Assembly (NCBI GenBank): GCA_964059195.1
Contig: CAXKWD010000002.1
Location: forward strand, 168,770,559-168,834,558
Length of the DNA: 64,000 nt
Direction: 5' to 3'
Origin: Ectobius pallidus
Taxonomy: Eukaryota; Arthropoda; Insecta; Blattodea; Ectobiidae
The notes beneath the pieces are model-generated. The model was given only the letters and a program-made list of their open reading frames with translations, did not search any database and was not told where the DNA came from. A program made the position numbers and the translations under genes. The stretch's first letter is position 1. Each line of letters begins with the position of its first letter. Positions 45,180-56,466 of the stretch are shown here, in pieces.

Positions 45180-45790
45180 AAAATTGGAGGTAGAAACCAG
45201 CTGCGTAGAGGTTAGTGCTTGACATTTGGGTAAATGTTCCTTGTCAATGATGGAGTCCTCTTCCTTGCACAGCACACATTTTGGGGATGGTTAAATGTTA
45301 ATTTTATAGACATGTGCTGCTAGGCAGTCATGTCACGTTGCCAGACAGAAAGTTGCCACTGCTACTTGCCTAGGTGTTTCAGGGATTCCATACATGAATG
45401 GTATTTTTAATAATTAATTTTGCAGAATGGTATGAAAGTTTGTTGACTTGCCTCTGTAAGATTTGTGTACCTTTCTTTGCCAGAGCACCTGCCTGCTCGT
45501 TACCTTGAAGATTACCTTGAAACTGGTACCCACTGCAGTTTGATTACTCTGTTTAGAGCGGTTAGCATGCGTATTCCTTTTTGGATTTCTCTTACTGAGT
45601 GATTAGTGGGTAGTTTTTGTGTGATGATAGCTTGGATGGCCGAGATAGAGTCACTCAAGATAACTGCTTTTTGAAACATGTTAATTCTGTAAAATAACTG
45701 TGTGACAGTTAATTGCCAAAATTTTACCATCGAAGTGAGTAGAGTTTTTACCTGCTGATAGGTAAAAACTGAAAATGCTAGAATAGACAA
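45180..45790 (-). pseudogene. LINE RNase H-domain fragment
   Basis: The minus strand reads KAVILSDSISAIQAI (catalytic Asp strand), then REIQKGIRMLTALNR and IKLQWVPVS, followed by a frame break and NLQGNEQAGALAKK. This matches the RNase H module (SDSxxAI...WVPxHxGxxGNExAxxxAK) at the C-terminus of I/R1/Loa-type LINEs. Nothing else of this LINE is evident. Confidence 0.65.
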
Positions 45791-47044
45791 AAATGTTACA
45801 GATCTCTACATGTGATGGTAAGAGCTAAAGCGGACTGTAAATGACATAAGTTTAAATAAGGTAGGTTAATTGGCTCCTTACCGTTCACACCCCGGATGAA
45901 AGAAGGATCATGAAAGACATAATAGTTTATTGTGGATTCCATAAACACCAATAATTACCATAAAAAAATATATATATACCCTTTACAATTCTCTGCTTGA
46001 AGCTTCTTGTTTAAAATATTTATACGGATGAGTATTTAATCTTCAAGATAAAATGTACAAGCAGCAATGTCTACTGTCCAGAATACAATTTATAACATAT
46101 AATTTAATCACCATACAGACATGCTTAGTTAATGTTCAAGAAGAAGCATAAAGTTGTTATAGTAAATTACTTTAATGTATGATTTATATAAAAACCAGAG
46201 GACCACCACGCAATTACGTGGAAATATAGAAATAATTACAGTAAGAATGATCTCTTGTGTTGAGATTTAAGTAGAGTCCAGAACTACAATTACTTAGTCA
46301 CAAAGTGTGTACGTTTAATCACAATCAGCTTGAATATATGGAAATTAGTAAGTTCACAATAATTAAGCGTCTTGGGTATGGTAATTGATCACAAATTATG
46401 AATGGATGGAGCAATATAATGCTTTGTATTTAGATGAAGATGCAGAATCAAAGATCCCATTTCAAATCAAGATGGGTAACCTTATGCAGCAATAGCCAAT
46501 ATGGACTATCTTCACATACCTTTAGTTGATTGACGATGCAGTGCTTGGTGAGTACTTTCGACTCATGATAAGCAGACACATTTCAGCATTTTGAAGTGAC
46601 TATTGGAAATTCCTCTTCCGGACAGACATGAGTCTTTGAGAAGGAATGACATAGCAGTGAAAATTATAACAGACGTTATGGGGCCTACAAACTGGCAAAG
46701 GGCTGAATTCTCATTGTTACAGCCGCCAGAGCCAATTTATTATGTATATTCTTAAATTAAATAAAATATCTTGTATATGAGATTACTTAAATTAGTGTAA
46801 TGAAAAATAAATGAATTCAAACCACTGCCTTCTAGACTCTATTACTCGTGTATACACTGCCTATCCTATAAGGCTAGTTTTGCGTATGCGGCAATGGTAC
46901 AGATGGCAGCACCTATCGCACTTGTGGCAATACCTCACACATTACCATAAATCGTTTCTCAAGCAGTCATGGATTTGTTTTGGGAACAAACCTTATATCA
47001 ATAATGTTATTAGTGAAGCAATCTAGGTGCGGACGGTATAGCCT
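45791..47044. other. Intronic DNA, unassigned
   Basis: No coding frame recognised. The stretch could include the 3' end or LTR of the BEL/Pao copy whose integrase lies just beyond, but no LTR pair is visible. Confidence 0.4.
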
Positions 47045-47860
47045 TGACTGGAGAAATTAGGCAATTGATCAATACACTGAACTCCATGTTAAAATAAAGC
47101 ATAGGACAGGCAGTGTAATTCTTGAGACGGCGGTGATTCAAACACAAAGCCTAATTAAAACAAATTATGAAAGGTAATTGTTGGTGTATGATATGCAAAA
47201 AATAGTATAACTTTCAGCTGTCACAAACAATATACACAGAAGGACATGAAATAGTTGGCTGTGTATAGAGAAGTCAACAGAGAAGGCAATAAATGGCCAC
47301 ATATGAACCAATGCAACAATTATAATTACCTTTGGAGAACGCAGCAAGAAAGGCGCATGATGCGAGTGCCATAACAAGCTCAAGATGGATAGCCTTGGTT
47401 GGCATACAGACAAATATGGCTAAGTAAGCCCTGATGGATATTTTAGAGCGAGGACCCCCATACTTGATTGAATATGGGCCCACATAATCGACACTAATGT
47501 TGGTGAATGGTGAAATAGGATTGATTCTAGCAGGTTAGTCAGCCATCCTCTGCTGAATGGTTGGACCTTAAAACAAAGCAGGTATTACATTGCCTCAAGA
47601 CAGTGTGCACAACCTTTGTAAGATAAGTTATTCAGAATTTTTCTCGTAAGTGAGAAATGATGAGTTGTGATCTTACATGACATAACTTGGAGTATAGTGA
47701 ATAAGGTGCTTGTTAAAAGCGTGACTTGAGGGCAGCAATATCTGGTGCTTAACATCAAGTGGTAAGTAGGAACGTTCAAGATGTCCACCAATGTGGAGAA
47801 TGCCGTCTTGATCGCCAAATAGAGTAAGTTGATGGAACTAACTTGAAGTCGATACATCAA
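47045..47860 (-). pseudogene. BEL/Pao retrotransposon pol fragment (integrase)
   Basis: Minus-strand frames, in order: DGILHIGGHLERSYLPLDVK and HQILLPS near 47800-47720, the zinc-binding region of the integrase. Then comes RMADLPARINPISPF near 47540, then GPYSIKYGGPRSKISIRAYL and AIFVCMPTKAIHLEL near 47480-47390. This matches the BEL/Pao integrase core start (DYAGPF.. KAYxAIFVCxxTKAxHLEL). The frame decays after 47330. Confidence 0.75.
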
Positions 47861-48129
47861 ATCCTGAAGACTGTGCCACTCACATATTTCTCGGCACTAT
47901 TAATATCTTATCATGCATTATTTTTAATTGAAGATTATTGTTTGAGTACTTACTCGTCAGCGATCTTTCCATCATTCTGTTTCTTTTGTTTCTTGTTTAC
48001 ATATAGTATGCTCATTTTTCGCTTTGGTTCCCGTTGGTTACATTAATCTCGCCCCCAATAGCTTACGTTTAATTTTCTTGTTAATTAAATTTTTCCAGCA
48101 CGCCATCCGTCTTGATGTGGTGTATTTGT
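47861..48129. other. Short unassigned stretch
   Basis: Lies between the BEL/Pao integrase and the inserted LINE; no recognisable coding. Confidence 0.45.
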
Positions 48130-48975
48130 TGTGGGAGTTTCCTGTAGTAGTCTTTGCCGGGATCTAAGAGGGACAACAAATTTTAGAAAGCATATTGATA
48201 AAATAATAGATGAAGCTTATGGACAGTTAGGATTTATTTTTCGTAATTCCAAAAATATTAAAGACGAACGTGTCTTACAATTACTTTATAATAGTTTTGT
48301 ACGCAGTAAGTTAGAATATGCATCAGTTATATGGTCGCCATTGTATAAAACTCATATTAATGACATAGAAAAAATTCAGAAGAGTTTTCTTCGATATATG
48401 TATTTTAAAAAATATGATAGATCTGCTTTAATTGATAGAATTTCTTATAATACTTTATTAAATGAATTTAAATTTGTTACTTTAATTGGTAGAAGGTTGG
48501 TAGCGCAACAGTTATTCTTATATAAAATTATCAATGGTAAAATTGATAGTAATGAACTTTTAAAACGTATTAAATTTAATGTAGTGCAATTAAATTTAAG
48601 GAATAGGGAATTGTTATATATTCCTGTCATTAAATCAAAAATATTAGAATGTTCATCTTTCATCCAAATGTGTAAACGATATAATTCTCTATCACTTCAA
48701 AATGCTCTTCTGGATTTTGACTTGTCATTGAATCAGTACGTAGGACTTCTTCATAAACTGTTATATGTTCCATATGATTTGGCTTAATTTTTAGATTGTC
48801 TTGTTAAATTAATTGTAGTTATTGTAAATCATTTATGTATTTTTTTTCTTTATCCTCGCACATTCGTTCATTTATTGTATTGTATCTTTTTATAGTGTAA
48901 AACATGTATTGGCGAAACTACGCCAACTGTAATTGGGATTTATTCCTGTAGTTGGCACAATAAATTAAATTAAAA
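48130..48975 (+). mobile_element. 5'-truncated LINE 3' end, tail ORF intact
   Basis: From about 48140 the frame runs unbroken to TAA at 48785-48787: TTNFRKHIDKIIDEAYGQLG, then LLYNSFVRSKLEYASVIWSP, IEKIQKSFLRYM and YNTLLNEF. This is the region after the reverse transcriptase in Jockey-superfamily LINEs. A 3' UTR of about 185 bp follows with the phrase TGGCGAAACTACGCCAACTG and a mirrored GTAGTTGGCAC. It ends near AATTAAATTAAAAATTA. Truncated at insertion, not decayed, hence young. It sits between the BEL/Pao gag and integrase parts. Confidence 0.8.
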
Positions 48976-49539
48976 ATTACCGGCTTGAGGCATGGAACCA
49001 ATGGGTCTATAGTTAAGCTTTGCAGGTATGTTTTGTGTTTATCTGCAGTTATTTTTGACTGGTGGGTTTCCTAAGTTATTTTCAGTTATTTTCAATCTCG
49101 TTTTGACCCACCAGTCTTTAATTTCATAAAGTTTTTCTTTTTCGTTTATTCAGTTCTTATTATAATATTTTGGTTCAGAATGAAACGTACTGATGGAAAG
49201 ACCGCGTCTTCACACAGCATATATCGCTTGGCCTTCAGCCTAATACCTTTGGCTACCTGATTATATGATTTGGCCTTCAGCTTAACATATATAAGCATAT
49301 GATTGCATTATTTGGCCTTCAGCTCTACATGTTTACATATTGCATCTTATTTGTTGTACGCAAATATTACTTCAAACCAGCGCTATGTAATACTGTTCAT
49401 ACTGATTTCCTTTTGTGTGTCTGATATAATAAATTTCTTCGACAAGAGTGTTACTGAAATACTTGGATTATATTTTTTATGTATGGGTCATAGCTCCTCA
49501 GATTTAACAACTGGGTAGATGGGACAGTACTGCGCCACA
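48976..49539. other. Unassigned stretch with a short degenerate repeat
   Basis: TTGGCCTTCAGC occurs at about 49229, 49270 and 49311, each followed by an AT-rich tail (period about 41 bp). No coding motif recognised. Confidence 0.55.
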
Positions 49540-50524
49540 AGACAGATCCTGAATCTCCTGGCAGTTAGATTGAGTGCTGTATTATTTTAATGGTCTACAA
49601 TGGTGGGGAGAACAAATTATCTAGATGTGTATTGGCAATAAGGCAGTAATTGCCGGACCTTTCCGACAGCATATGCTTTGCTACTTCAAACACAGCGGCA
49701 GAAACAGGTATGGTCTGAATCACTGTCGTTCTGACATCAGATATGATTTCAGATATTGGAATTTTTCCATATTTGAGATGTTTTGATGCTGTATTATCAG
49801 TGAATTGAAAGCATCTATAAACTCAATCCAAGAAGTAGGATCGCCTGTGAACTGAAGGAGTTTAGGAAGAGAAGAAGAAGAGTCGGGCGATAAATGCTGA
49901 CTGACAGGAGGAGCCTGTTCAGGCTCATAGCATTCTTTGTTTTTAGCTATAGAAGCATCAAGAATAAAATAGCCATGTAATAGGCTTCCTCTACTTCATG
50001 TTTTTGATGCTTAATCACATGATAGGCCTCTTCATAATTGGTAAAAGAATATTTGGCCTTGTATCCACTGAACGTTCTTCCAAACTCAGTACCAGTACAC
50101 GGTAAGAAACTTCATCTTCTATGATGGGCTCCTGGATAGTTTGGGCATAGCCAACAATTCAGATTTCAGGCGATCAAGTTTAGCAAACTTAGCCTGAGCT
50201 TCCTGCTTGAGCTGTGACATCAAGAAGACTTTTATTGTAAGATGCAGATAACATTTCTGCATAGGAGGTGGCTTAAATAAATGTATTTTCCACATCTTCC
50301 CTATAAGCCTGTTTGGTTTCTGAGAACTCTAATCTTTTATTTCAGACTATAAGTTCTGAAACGTGTCATAAGCCTCTTTAAGGGTAGCTTTACAACCTAA
50401 TAGCATCTGATGCTTTATCAGTGATGACACTGCTAGCTATTACATTGGCTTGGCAGGTGATCTGCACCTTAACAGGAGTCCACTTAGCCTTAAGACCATT
50501 AAGTTCAGGATTTGGATTAGCCAT
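49540..50524 (-). pseudogene. BEL/Pao retrotransposon gag remnant
   Basis: The minus strand starts MANPNPELNGLKAKWTPVKV and continues with TCQANVIASSVITDKASDA. Farther on come LKQEAQAKFAKLDRLKSELL, PTSWIEFIDAF-like sequence, then TTVIQTIPVSAAVFEVAKHM and RSGNYCLIANTHLDNL near 49740-49610. These are the gag landmarks of BEL/Pao elements (KAKRxxxKxxxTR..., SWxxFxDxFxxxI, AxxLLxERFGxxxxIxxxHxxxL). Stops interrupt it. Protease, RT and RNase H between here and the integrase are missing. Confidence 0.7.
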
Positions 50525-50752
50525 CTTTGGTGAAAATTACACATACTGTTATAACAAATAGCTGTCTGATGATAGAAGAGCCAAGAAATGAATAAATAAT
50601 GACCGAATGGTCCGCGTTATGGGCTAAAGTGCAAAGAATAATATGTGTGTTGCCCACGACTGGGACCAATAGAGATTTAATTAAAATATTTGTCCGAGGA
50701 TAGGACAGGAAATAGCTACACTTGAATATCTGTGTTTATACAAGTGTATGTA

Positions 50753-52186
50753 CACTAGTGTCCAAAATTACAGCAACAAACCAAAATTTCATCTTTGGTG
50801 GTTTATTTTGCCACAAATCAGTATAAACAGGTGATAGTAATGTATAAACAATGTGAGGAATAAAGAAAGTAAACTATTGCAACGTTTGTGCATACCAATA
50901 AAACAAAACACCCTGTTTTTCTTTTTTTGCACACGTAATGAGTAATGACTTTCACACACATCCAGAAAAACGCGTTAATGTGCTCAGTATGGGGTGTGAC
51001 CACCTCTGGCAGCAATACAGCCTCACAACGGCGTGGCATGCTGTGAACAATTTCCCTCTCATTTTGAGGCAATGTGAAGCAAGTCGTCTCCCTAGTGCAT
51101 ACCAGACATGCTCTATTGGATTCAAATCGGGAGAGCAAGCAGGCCAATCCATGCGTACAATAAGTTATCTTCAATTTCCAGGAAAACATCCACCACATGT
51201 GCTCTATGAGGACAAGCATTATCATCCATCAGTACGAAGTCTGAGCCCACAGCACCTGGAAACAACCGCACGAGGTGTCAAGATCTCATCACGATACCTG
51301 ACAGCAGTTAAACCTTGCCAATATACCCACATAATTCCACAAAGAGGTGTTCGGGTAGTCAACAGAATTCCTGCTCACACCATTATTGATCCACCTCCAT
51401 ATCGGTCTCTTTCCACAAGGTTTGCATCCCGAAATCGTGTTCCAGGTTCACTCCAGATGTGAATCCATCGAGAATAATTTTCAAGACAAAATCTGGACTC
51501 ATCTGTAAAGAGAACATTGGCGAACTGTTCAACCGTCCAGTTGGCATGTTGATGACTCCACTCTAGACGTACTCTTCTGTGAATACACATCAGGGGTACA
51601 CATACAGCAGGTCTCTGACAATAAAGGCCTCTCTGCCAAAGCCTTCTGTACACTGTTTGCCTCAATATAACTGTTCCAGTGGATGCTGTGAGATCAGATG
51701 CCAGGTGTCGTGCAGTAATACGGCGGTACCTTCATGCCCTTACAGCCAAATAACGGTCATCTCTTTCTGATGTCACTCTCGGTCATCCTTGCCCTGGTCT
51801 TCGGGATACATTTTCGGACTCTACAAACTGTTGCCACGTCTGAGAAACAACAGAACGATTCACATTAAGCCATCTGGCCATATGAGCTTGAGACTGTCCT
51901 ACTTCCATTCTTCATATGGCCCTCCACCGAAGAGAATTTTCTAGACGTCTTCTCTGTGCCATCCTGTACCTTCAGTAAATGTTTACACAGCAAATGTTGA
52001 TATTGGACTAAGCAACAAACACTATGCTGCAGTCCCCCTTTTGCATGTTTGTAAGATGACAGGAATGACATCTTCAGTTCAGAACACGACTGTACGGACA
52101 CAGCTTTACATTTTATATGAATATCTTGTATAGTAGACACAGGAAGGAGAAATATCAGTTTGTTGCTTTAATTTTGGACACTAGTA
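50753..52186 (-). mobile_element. Tc1-like element, 1.43 kb, complete ends
   Basis: The ends ACTAGTGTCCAAAATTA and (reversed) the same sequence, extended by CAGCAACAAAC or AAGCAACAAAC, are flanked by TA. The length is typical for Tc1. Confidence 0.85.
50930..51962 (-). pseudogene. Tc1-like transposase, broken
   Basis: The ATG at 51962-51960 begins MAQRRRLENSLRWRAI, then a stop. The helix-turn-helix part continues as VGQSQAHMARWLNVNRSVVS and TWQQF. The catalytic triad can be located: FTDESRF (51495), DDNACPHRAHVVD (about 51210) and CSPDLNPIEHVWYALGRRL (about 51130), a DD34E layout. Several stops and shifts break the frame. Confidence 0.8.
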
Positions 52187-52224
52187 TATAATCTACTTAC
52201 TGTTGTGAAATGAACTCAGTATAC

Positions 52225-52400
52225 CTCAGTCGTAATAAATACAATCAGAGTGATTGGTATAGGCTAATAGGCAAGCGGTCCTGGGTTCAAATCAAACCTC
52301 GAGGCAAGCTAATTGATTTGGTTTTTCATGGTTTCCTCATTTCAAAGGCAAATGCCGGCTTTGTAGGACTTGTTTACTTTCCATAATTCATTGCTGCTAT
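52225..52400 (+). mobile_element. tRNA-derived SINE fragment
   Basis: CAAGCGGTCCTGGGTTCAAA carries a degenerate box B. It is followed by a body (GGTTTTTCATGGTTTCCTCA and GGCAAATGCCGGCTTTGTA) of the kind found in insect SINEs where ...TTTTCC.. and GCAAATGCxGG follow the tRNA head. The head is incomplete. Confidence 0.5.
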
Positions 52401-52523
52401 GTCACCAAATATTATAATCATTTTAACTGGATATCAGAATACAAGACATCACTGAACAATAGAAACATGCACATATATGAATTATTACAAGAGACTATTC
52501 GTACACGGAAACATTCTAAACAC

Positions 52524-53713
52524 TGTGCGCCAATATTTTATTTTTAAAATAGTTTTATATTACTTGGCGCACGAATTTATTAATATAAATTTTGGGGAGA
52601 AGAAGTCATTATGTAGGAGGCTTTGTCTTCTACTTGTTGCTTTGATAAACACATTATAGTCGGCCCTGTAATAACACATTGTTAAGACGCTGTGTTGCGT
52701 CTGATGTTTTGATTTTATACAGGATGTCACGTACTGACATATTGTCGTGGCTTCTGTTGCGTTTTGTATCTATTGTTACTGTAGTATGGGGAGACTTTGG
52801 TTCTCCCGCGATTGTGGAGTGTTTTACTTATTGTTTAGAGTTCTGACGTAACAAATAGGCTTGTTTGGTATAAATCAGCGAGGCCAATGGTGCCTCGTTC
52901 TCACTCTCTTGTCATCCTTCTTCGGCTCTACTTGGATCCTCCGTCTGAGGGTTCGTCTTCTTCGTTCGGGCAATGGACATCGACCTGGGTCTTCTTGGTT
53001 CTCTAGGATGTGGCTTCATTCTCAATTAGGATTATTTTTAGAGGTATGTACTTATCTTTGATTTATTATCTCGGGAATTATGAAATGCATTAATATTGAA
53101 TTTAGCCCTTCAGGCAGTCATGTATATGCGCTAGGCGGTGATCTTTAAAGTGGATGCCTGTTCGACTCTGTGCTTATAGTGGCCTTAATTTATGTTCTTT
53201 TCACTATCCTTGAACCGTGTGTCCATGTCCGTTGTCCGAGGAGAGTGAGCCTTCTTCAACCACGACTCCGTGGATGGAGAAGCCGTTTTGCTTCTTTCAA
53301 AAATGTAAGTCACTAAAATTTATTATGTAAATTTTCATGTGGAGTTCGTCTGTGTACCCTCTTTTTCAGGACCTGATTGTATTTTAATTTATGTTCTTCT
53401 CAAAGGGTTATTATTTATTTTGAATTAAATTACATGTATGTATGCTAGGCCATCAGCCGTTCTGTAAAATAAACCCTTTTTCTTTTCTATATCGCTTCCT
53501 TATGTTTTCTAACTTTTAGAAAACATATTATATGCGAAAGGCATCGAAACTTGTTTCGAGGCCTTTCGTTAAATATGTTGCCTCTTTCTCCGGTCTTTCT
53601 TTCAGTCACTTAACTTAGATCCTCTGGGACTGGACCTGGCGTCAGGTAGCGGAGAAATTATGTGCAGGTAATTATTAATGTTTGACTTTGTGACTAGCCG
53701 GAGGGGTGGCGCA
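52524..53713 (+). repeat. 5' LTR
   Basis: It opens with an inverted pair, GTGCGCCAA/TTGGCGCAC, at 52525-52533 and 52564-52572. AATAAA lies at 53467-53472. Two perfect or near-perfect hairpins follow it: TGTTTTCTAA-CTT-TTAGAAAACA (about 53503-53525) and CGAAAGGC..CGAAAC paired with GTTTCG..GCCTTTCG (53535-53568). A 66-codon ORF inside recurs in the 3' LTR and is not a gene. Confidence 0.85.
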
Positions 53714-53896
53714 TATTTTTGGTAGCATTCGCGGTGGTTGTTTTAAAGTTCCACGCAGCTACCGCTTCTAGGGTTTTTACTAATTTAGTGAAGTGCAAAC
53801 TCTAATTTTATTTCTATGTATTGTTGTTTTGAATTTGTTTGTACTTCTACTAATTCATGGTAATTATTTGTTTCATGTTTCCCCTGTATCAAAGTC

Positions 53897-54172
53897 ATGG
53901 CTCGTGCGCACGTGAATCCCGATTACTTGCTTAAGGACGACCTATTATACGAGCTGAGGTTGAGGAAAGTTCCGGGAGAGCAGAAAGAGTTAGTCGCAGT
54001 CCTCAAGGACCGTTTGAATCAGTACCTGAACGAACCAGTGGACGTCAGGACTTTTGGTGAGTCTGAAATCTCACAATTATTCAATGTTGCTACTAATAGA
54101 ATAAAGCAGGCAAGCGACGGCTTGCAAGATTTAAATGCTTCTCCCCCGGAAATTTTATTTTTTTACGCTTAG
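53897..54172 (+). CDS. LTR-element gag N-terminus, truncated
   Basis: An open frame of 91 codons begins MARAHVNPDYLLKDDLLYEL, continues VPGEQKELVAVLKDRLNQYL and ends at a TAG. The DYLxKDELxYEL...LR.LL..L pattern is the start of Gag in many insect Gypsy-group elements. No nucleocapsid zinc knuckle or matrix/capsid region follows, and the downstream 2.3 kb shows no long frame. It is probably a relic of the parental gag kept in a non-autonomous derivative. Confidence 0.55.
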   Translation: MARAHVNPDYLLKDDLLYELRLRKVPGEQKELVAVLKDRLNQYLNEPVDVRTFGESEISQLFNVATNRIKQASDGLQDLNASPPEILFFYA

Positions 54173-56466
54173 GTTTCTCCATGCTTGAAACGGAAGTTAA
54201 CGATAAAGTGACCAAGCGGGTTGCTTATGAAGGAATGTTGCCTAGTACCGAGTATAGGAACTCCTTTTCTAATTCTGAAATATATATTCACGGTTATGAC
54301 TTAAAATAACTCTTGAATATGGTCTGGTTTTGTGTGTTGCGAAGCTGAAGAAAAGACTAACGACTGATCATTCTGACCCTAGGACTGACTGTGACTTAAG
54401 TAGACGATTTCTGAGGTGGAGCACACGCAGATCAGCTGTTTTCTGTGTTAACAAACTCTTGAATATAAAGTAAGTTAGTGTAGGATATCGATAGTGACAG
54501 TCTTAGTGAAGTAATGTTTGCCTGCTCCTGGAGTAATGAAGGGAGTAGAAGAACTGCTGGTGGCAGTTAAGTTTTGCACTGTAGATTAGAGAGGCTTAGA
54601 CCGTTGATGCATCCGGTCGGGTCATGGTAGGTCACCATTGACTTTTGGAGCCCTCTTTCTATTGTTTCTGTTCGGAGATACTCTGAGAGAGTTTTCTCAG
54701 AACGCAGCTTCATAGGCAATTCTCTAGGGGAGAGTTTGGCTCAGTGGTTTATGGGGACTGTCTGAGCTTTCTCCAATAGTGCCTATTGTAGGGAGACCGC
54801 CCACTTAGGCTTTCTAGAGATATTGTTGCTGCTTATTGCGTTAATGTCTTTAGCCTTGGAAGTTAGATTCTTAGAGATATATGAGGCTCTGTTCGATAGT
54901 CTTGAGGGAGGCTATTACGAACGGCTTCTTATCATGTCGTCGTTGGTAGACCCACGTCGAATCATAAGAAAGCTTCTGCTAAGATATTAAATTATAATTA
55001 CGATATTGAATTTCTCCTCAGCCTAGTAGTGACGATATTGTGTTCTTGCTCTCTAGCGACGAGAATACTAGGATGCCTCTGCTTAGCGGACGCATACCGA
55101 TAATTAAATGCTTGGCTGATCAGCGAATTGTTGCCCGAGAGTCAAGATGTGGTTAAAGTCAAAGTTAATTGAGTCTGGGTGGCCGTCCTACTCATCTTAC
55201 CGCATCGGAAATGGGAAGTAATATATTATGCTGATCCAAAGCCGGCAGGTTAAACGGGGAGATAGGGTCATTGGCATAGTTTTCTGCAGTTAAAGTCCGT
55301 GGTCTCCGTTCCGTGGAGAGGGTTTTTTTTAACCCCTTTTACTGTGTTGTTGCAAACCACAGTAAGGAATAGGAACCTTTGGGCCCACGTGTCGCACTGC
55401 AAGAAAGCCTGACTTCCCCTAATATTAGATGACTAGGTTGCAGACTTTAGGTCTAAGAAGAAGATGATTTCCTCCTTGATTTGGGCATCCGACATCGAGA
55501 TTCGGCGAGTATCCGGTGAATACTACGGTCGCAGACGGAAGATACTCGAAGGATGGAATGCCGAGCAGTCTCCCGGGAGTTGATGGGATGCCAAGCCGTG
55601 TTGGACTTCTATCTTCTGTCCACTTGAAAGAAATGGTGGATGCGCAACTCTCATCTTATTTAAAGTATCCATTTTAATTATTTAAAAGACCATAAGTCAA
55701 AATTGAACTAACCATGCCATGTTTTCGCTTTGGAGTGAACATGATGAACAATTGTCTTTATTTGTTTTAATTTGATATAACCTTTGCCTCTCTGTAATGT
55801 TGAGAGCATTATCCTTCATTTGTTTTAATTAACGTAATGTTGCCTCTCTGTAATGTGAGAAAAGACAGAGTTTTAAATTTTGTGATTAACGACAAGATAG
55901 TTGTAGAATGTTTCTTGTTTTTCTCCCTTCAGGAGATTACTTTAATTAACTATGTTTATAGAATGTCATTTTATTTTATTCAATTTGAAAGTTTTTTAGG
56001 GTCTGACTATATTTTGTGTTTGTTTTTTGTCTCTCTTGCATTTCTTCTCCGTGTACTGCCGCTGATCTTGAACTTACAGGTAGAGAATAGATGACATTCC
56101 TGTACTGAGTCTCTGGTGCCATGTTCGAGGGCGTTCTACAGGCCGAGGCTCCTGACCAGCTGTTCAGCATCACTGTAAGAGATAGCTTGACAAGTACTCG
56201 CCTACGTCGCATCTCTACAAAGGCTACAGTGGCTGTCAGCAAGCAATACTGGTGTGTGAAAAGGACGGACTGTGGTATGTGTGAGTGATCGCATAAGAGA
56301 AGGTAGGATCCATCTGATTAATTCCAGTGCTTGTAATTTGGTCAGGAGACCCTCGTTGGTCTAGCCCATATTCGAATTTTTGGACACTGTTAAAGAGTAC
56401 TCTTACCCAGTATAATCCTGTGTTGGAACGTATTTGAGAAATAAGTTCCAAGTCAGCATGGGGGAG
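54173..56466 (+). other. Internal region of the LTR element, no pol recognised
   Basis: About 2.3 kb with short frames only. I found no YxDD, no protease DTG and no HHCC integrase pattern. It ends at the polypurine tract next to the 3' LTR. Confidence 0.6.

Noticed and set aside
52861..53061. 66-codon ORF, identical at 56804-57004
   Set aside because: Both lie in the two LTRs of one element; the duplication reflects LTR identity, not a gene pair.
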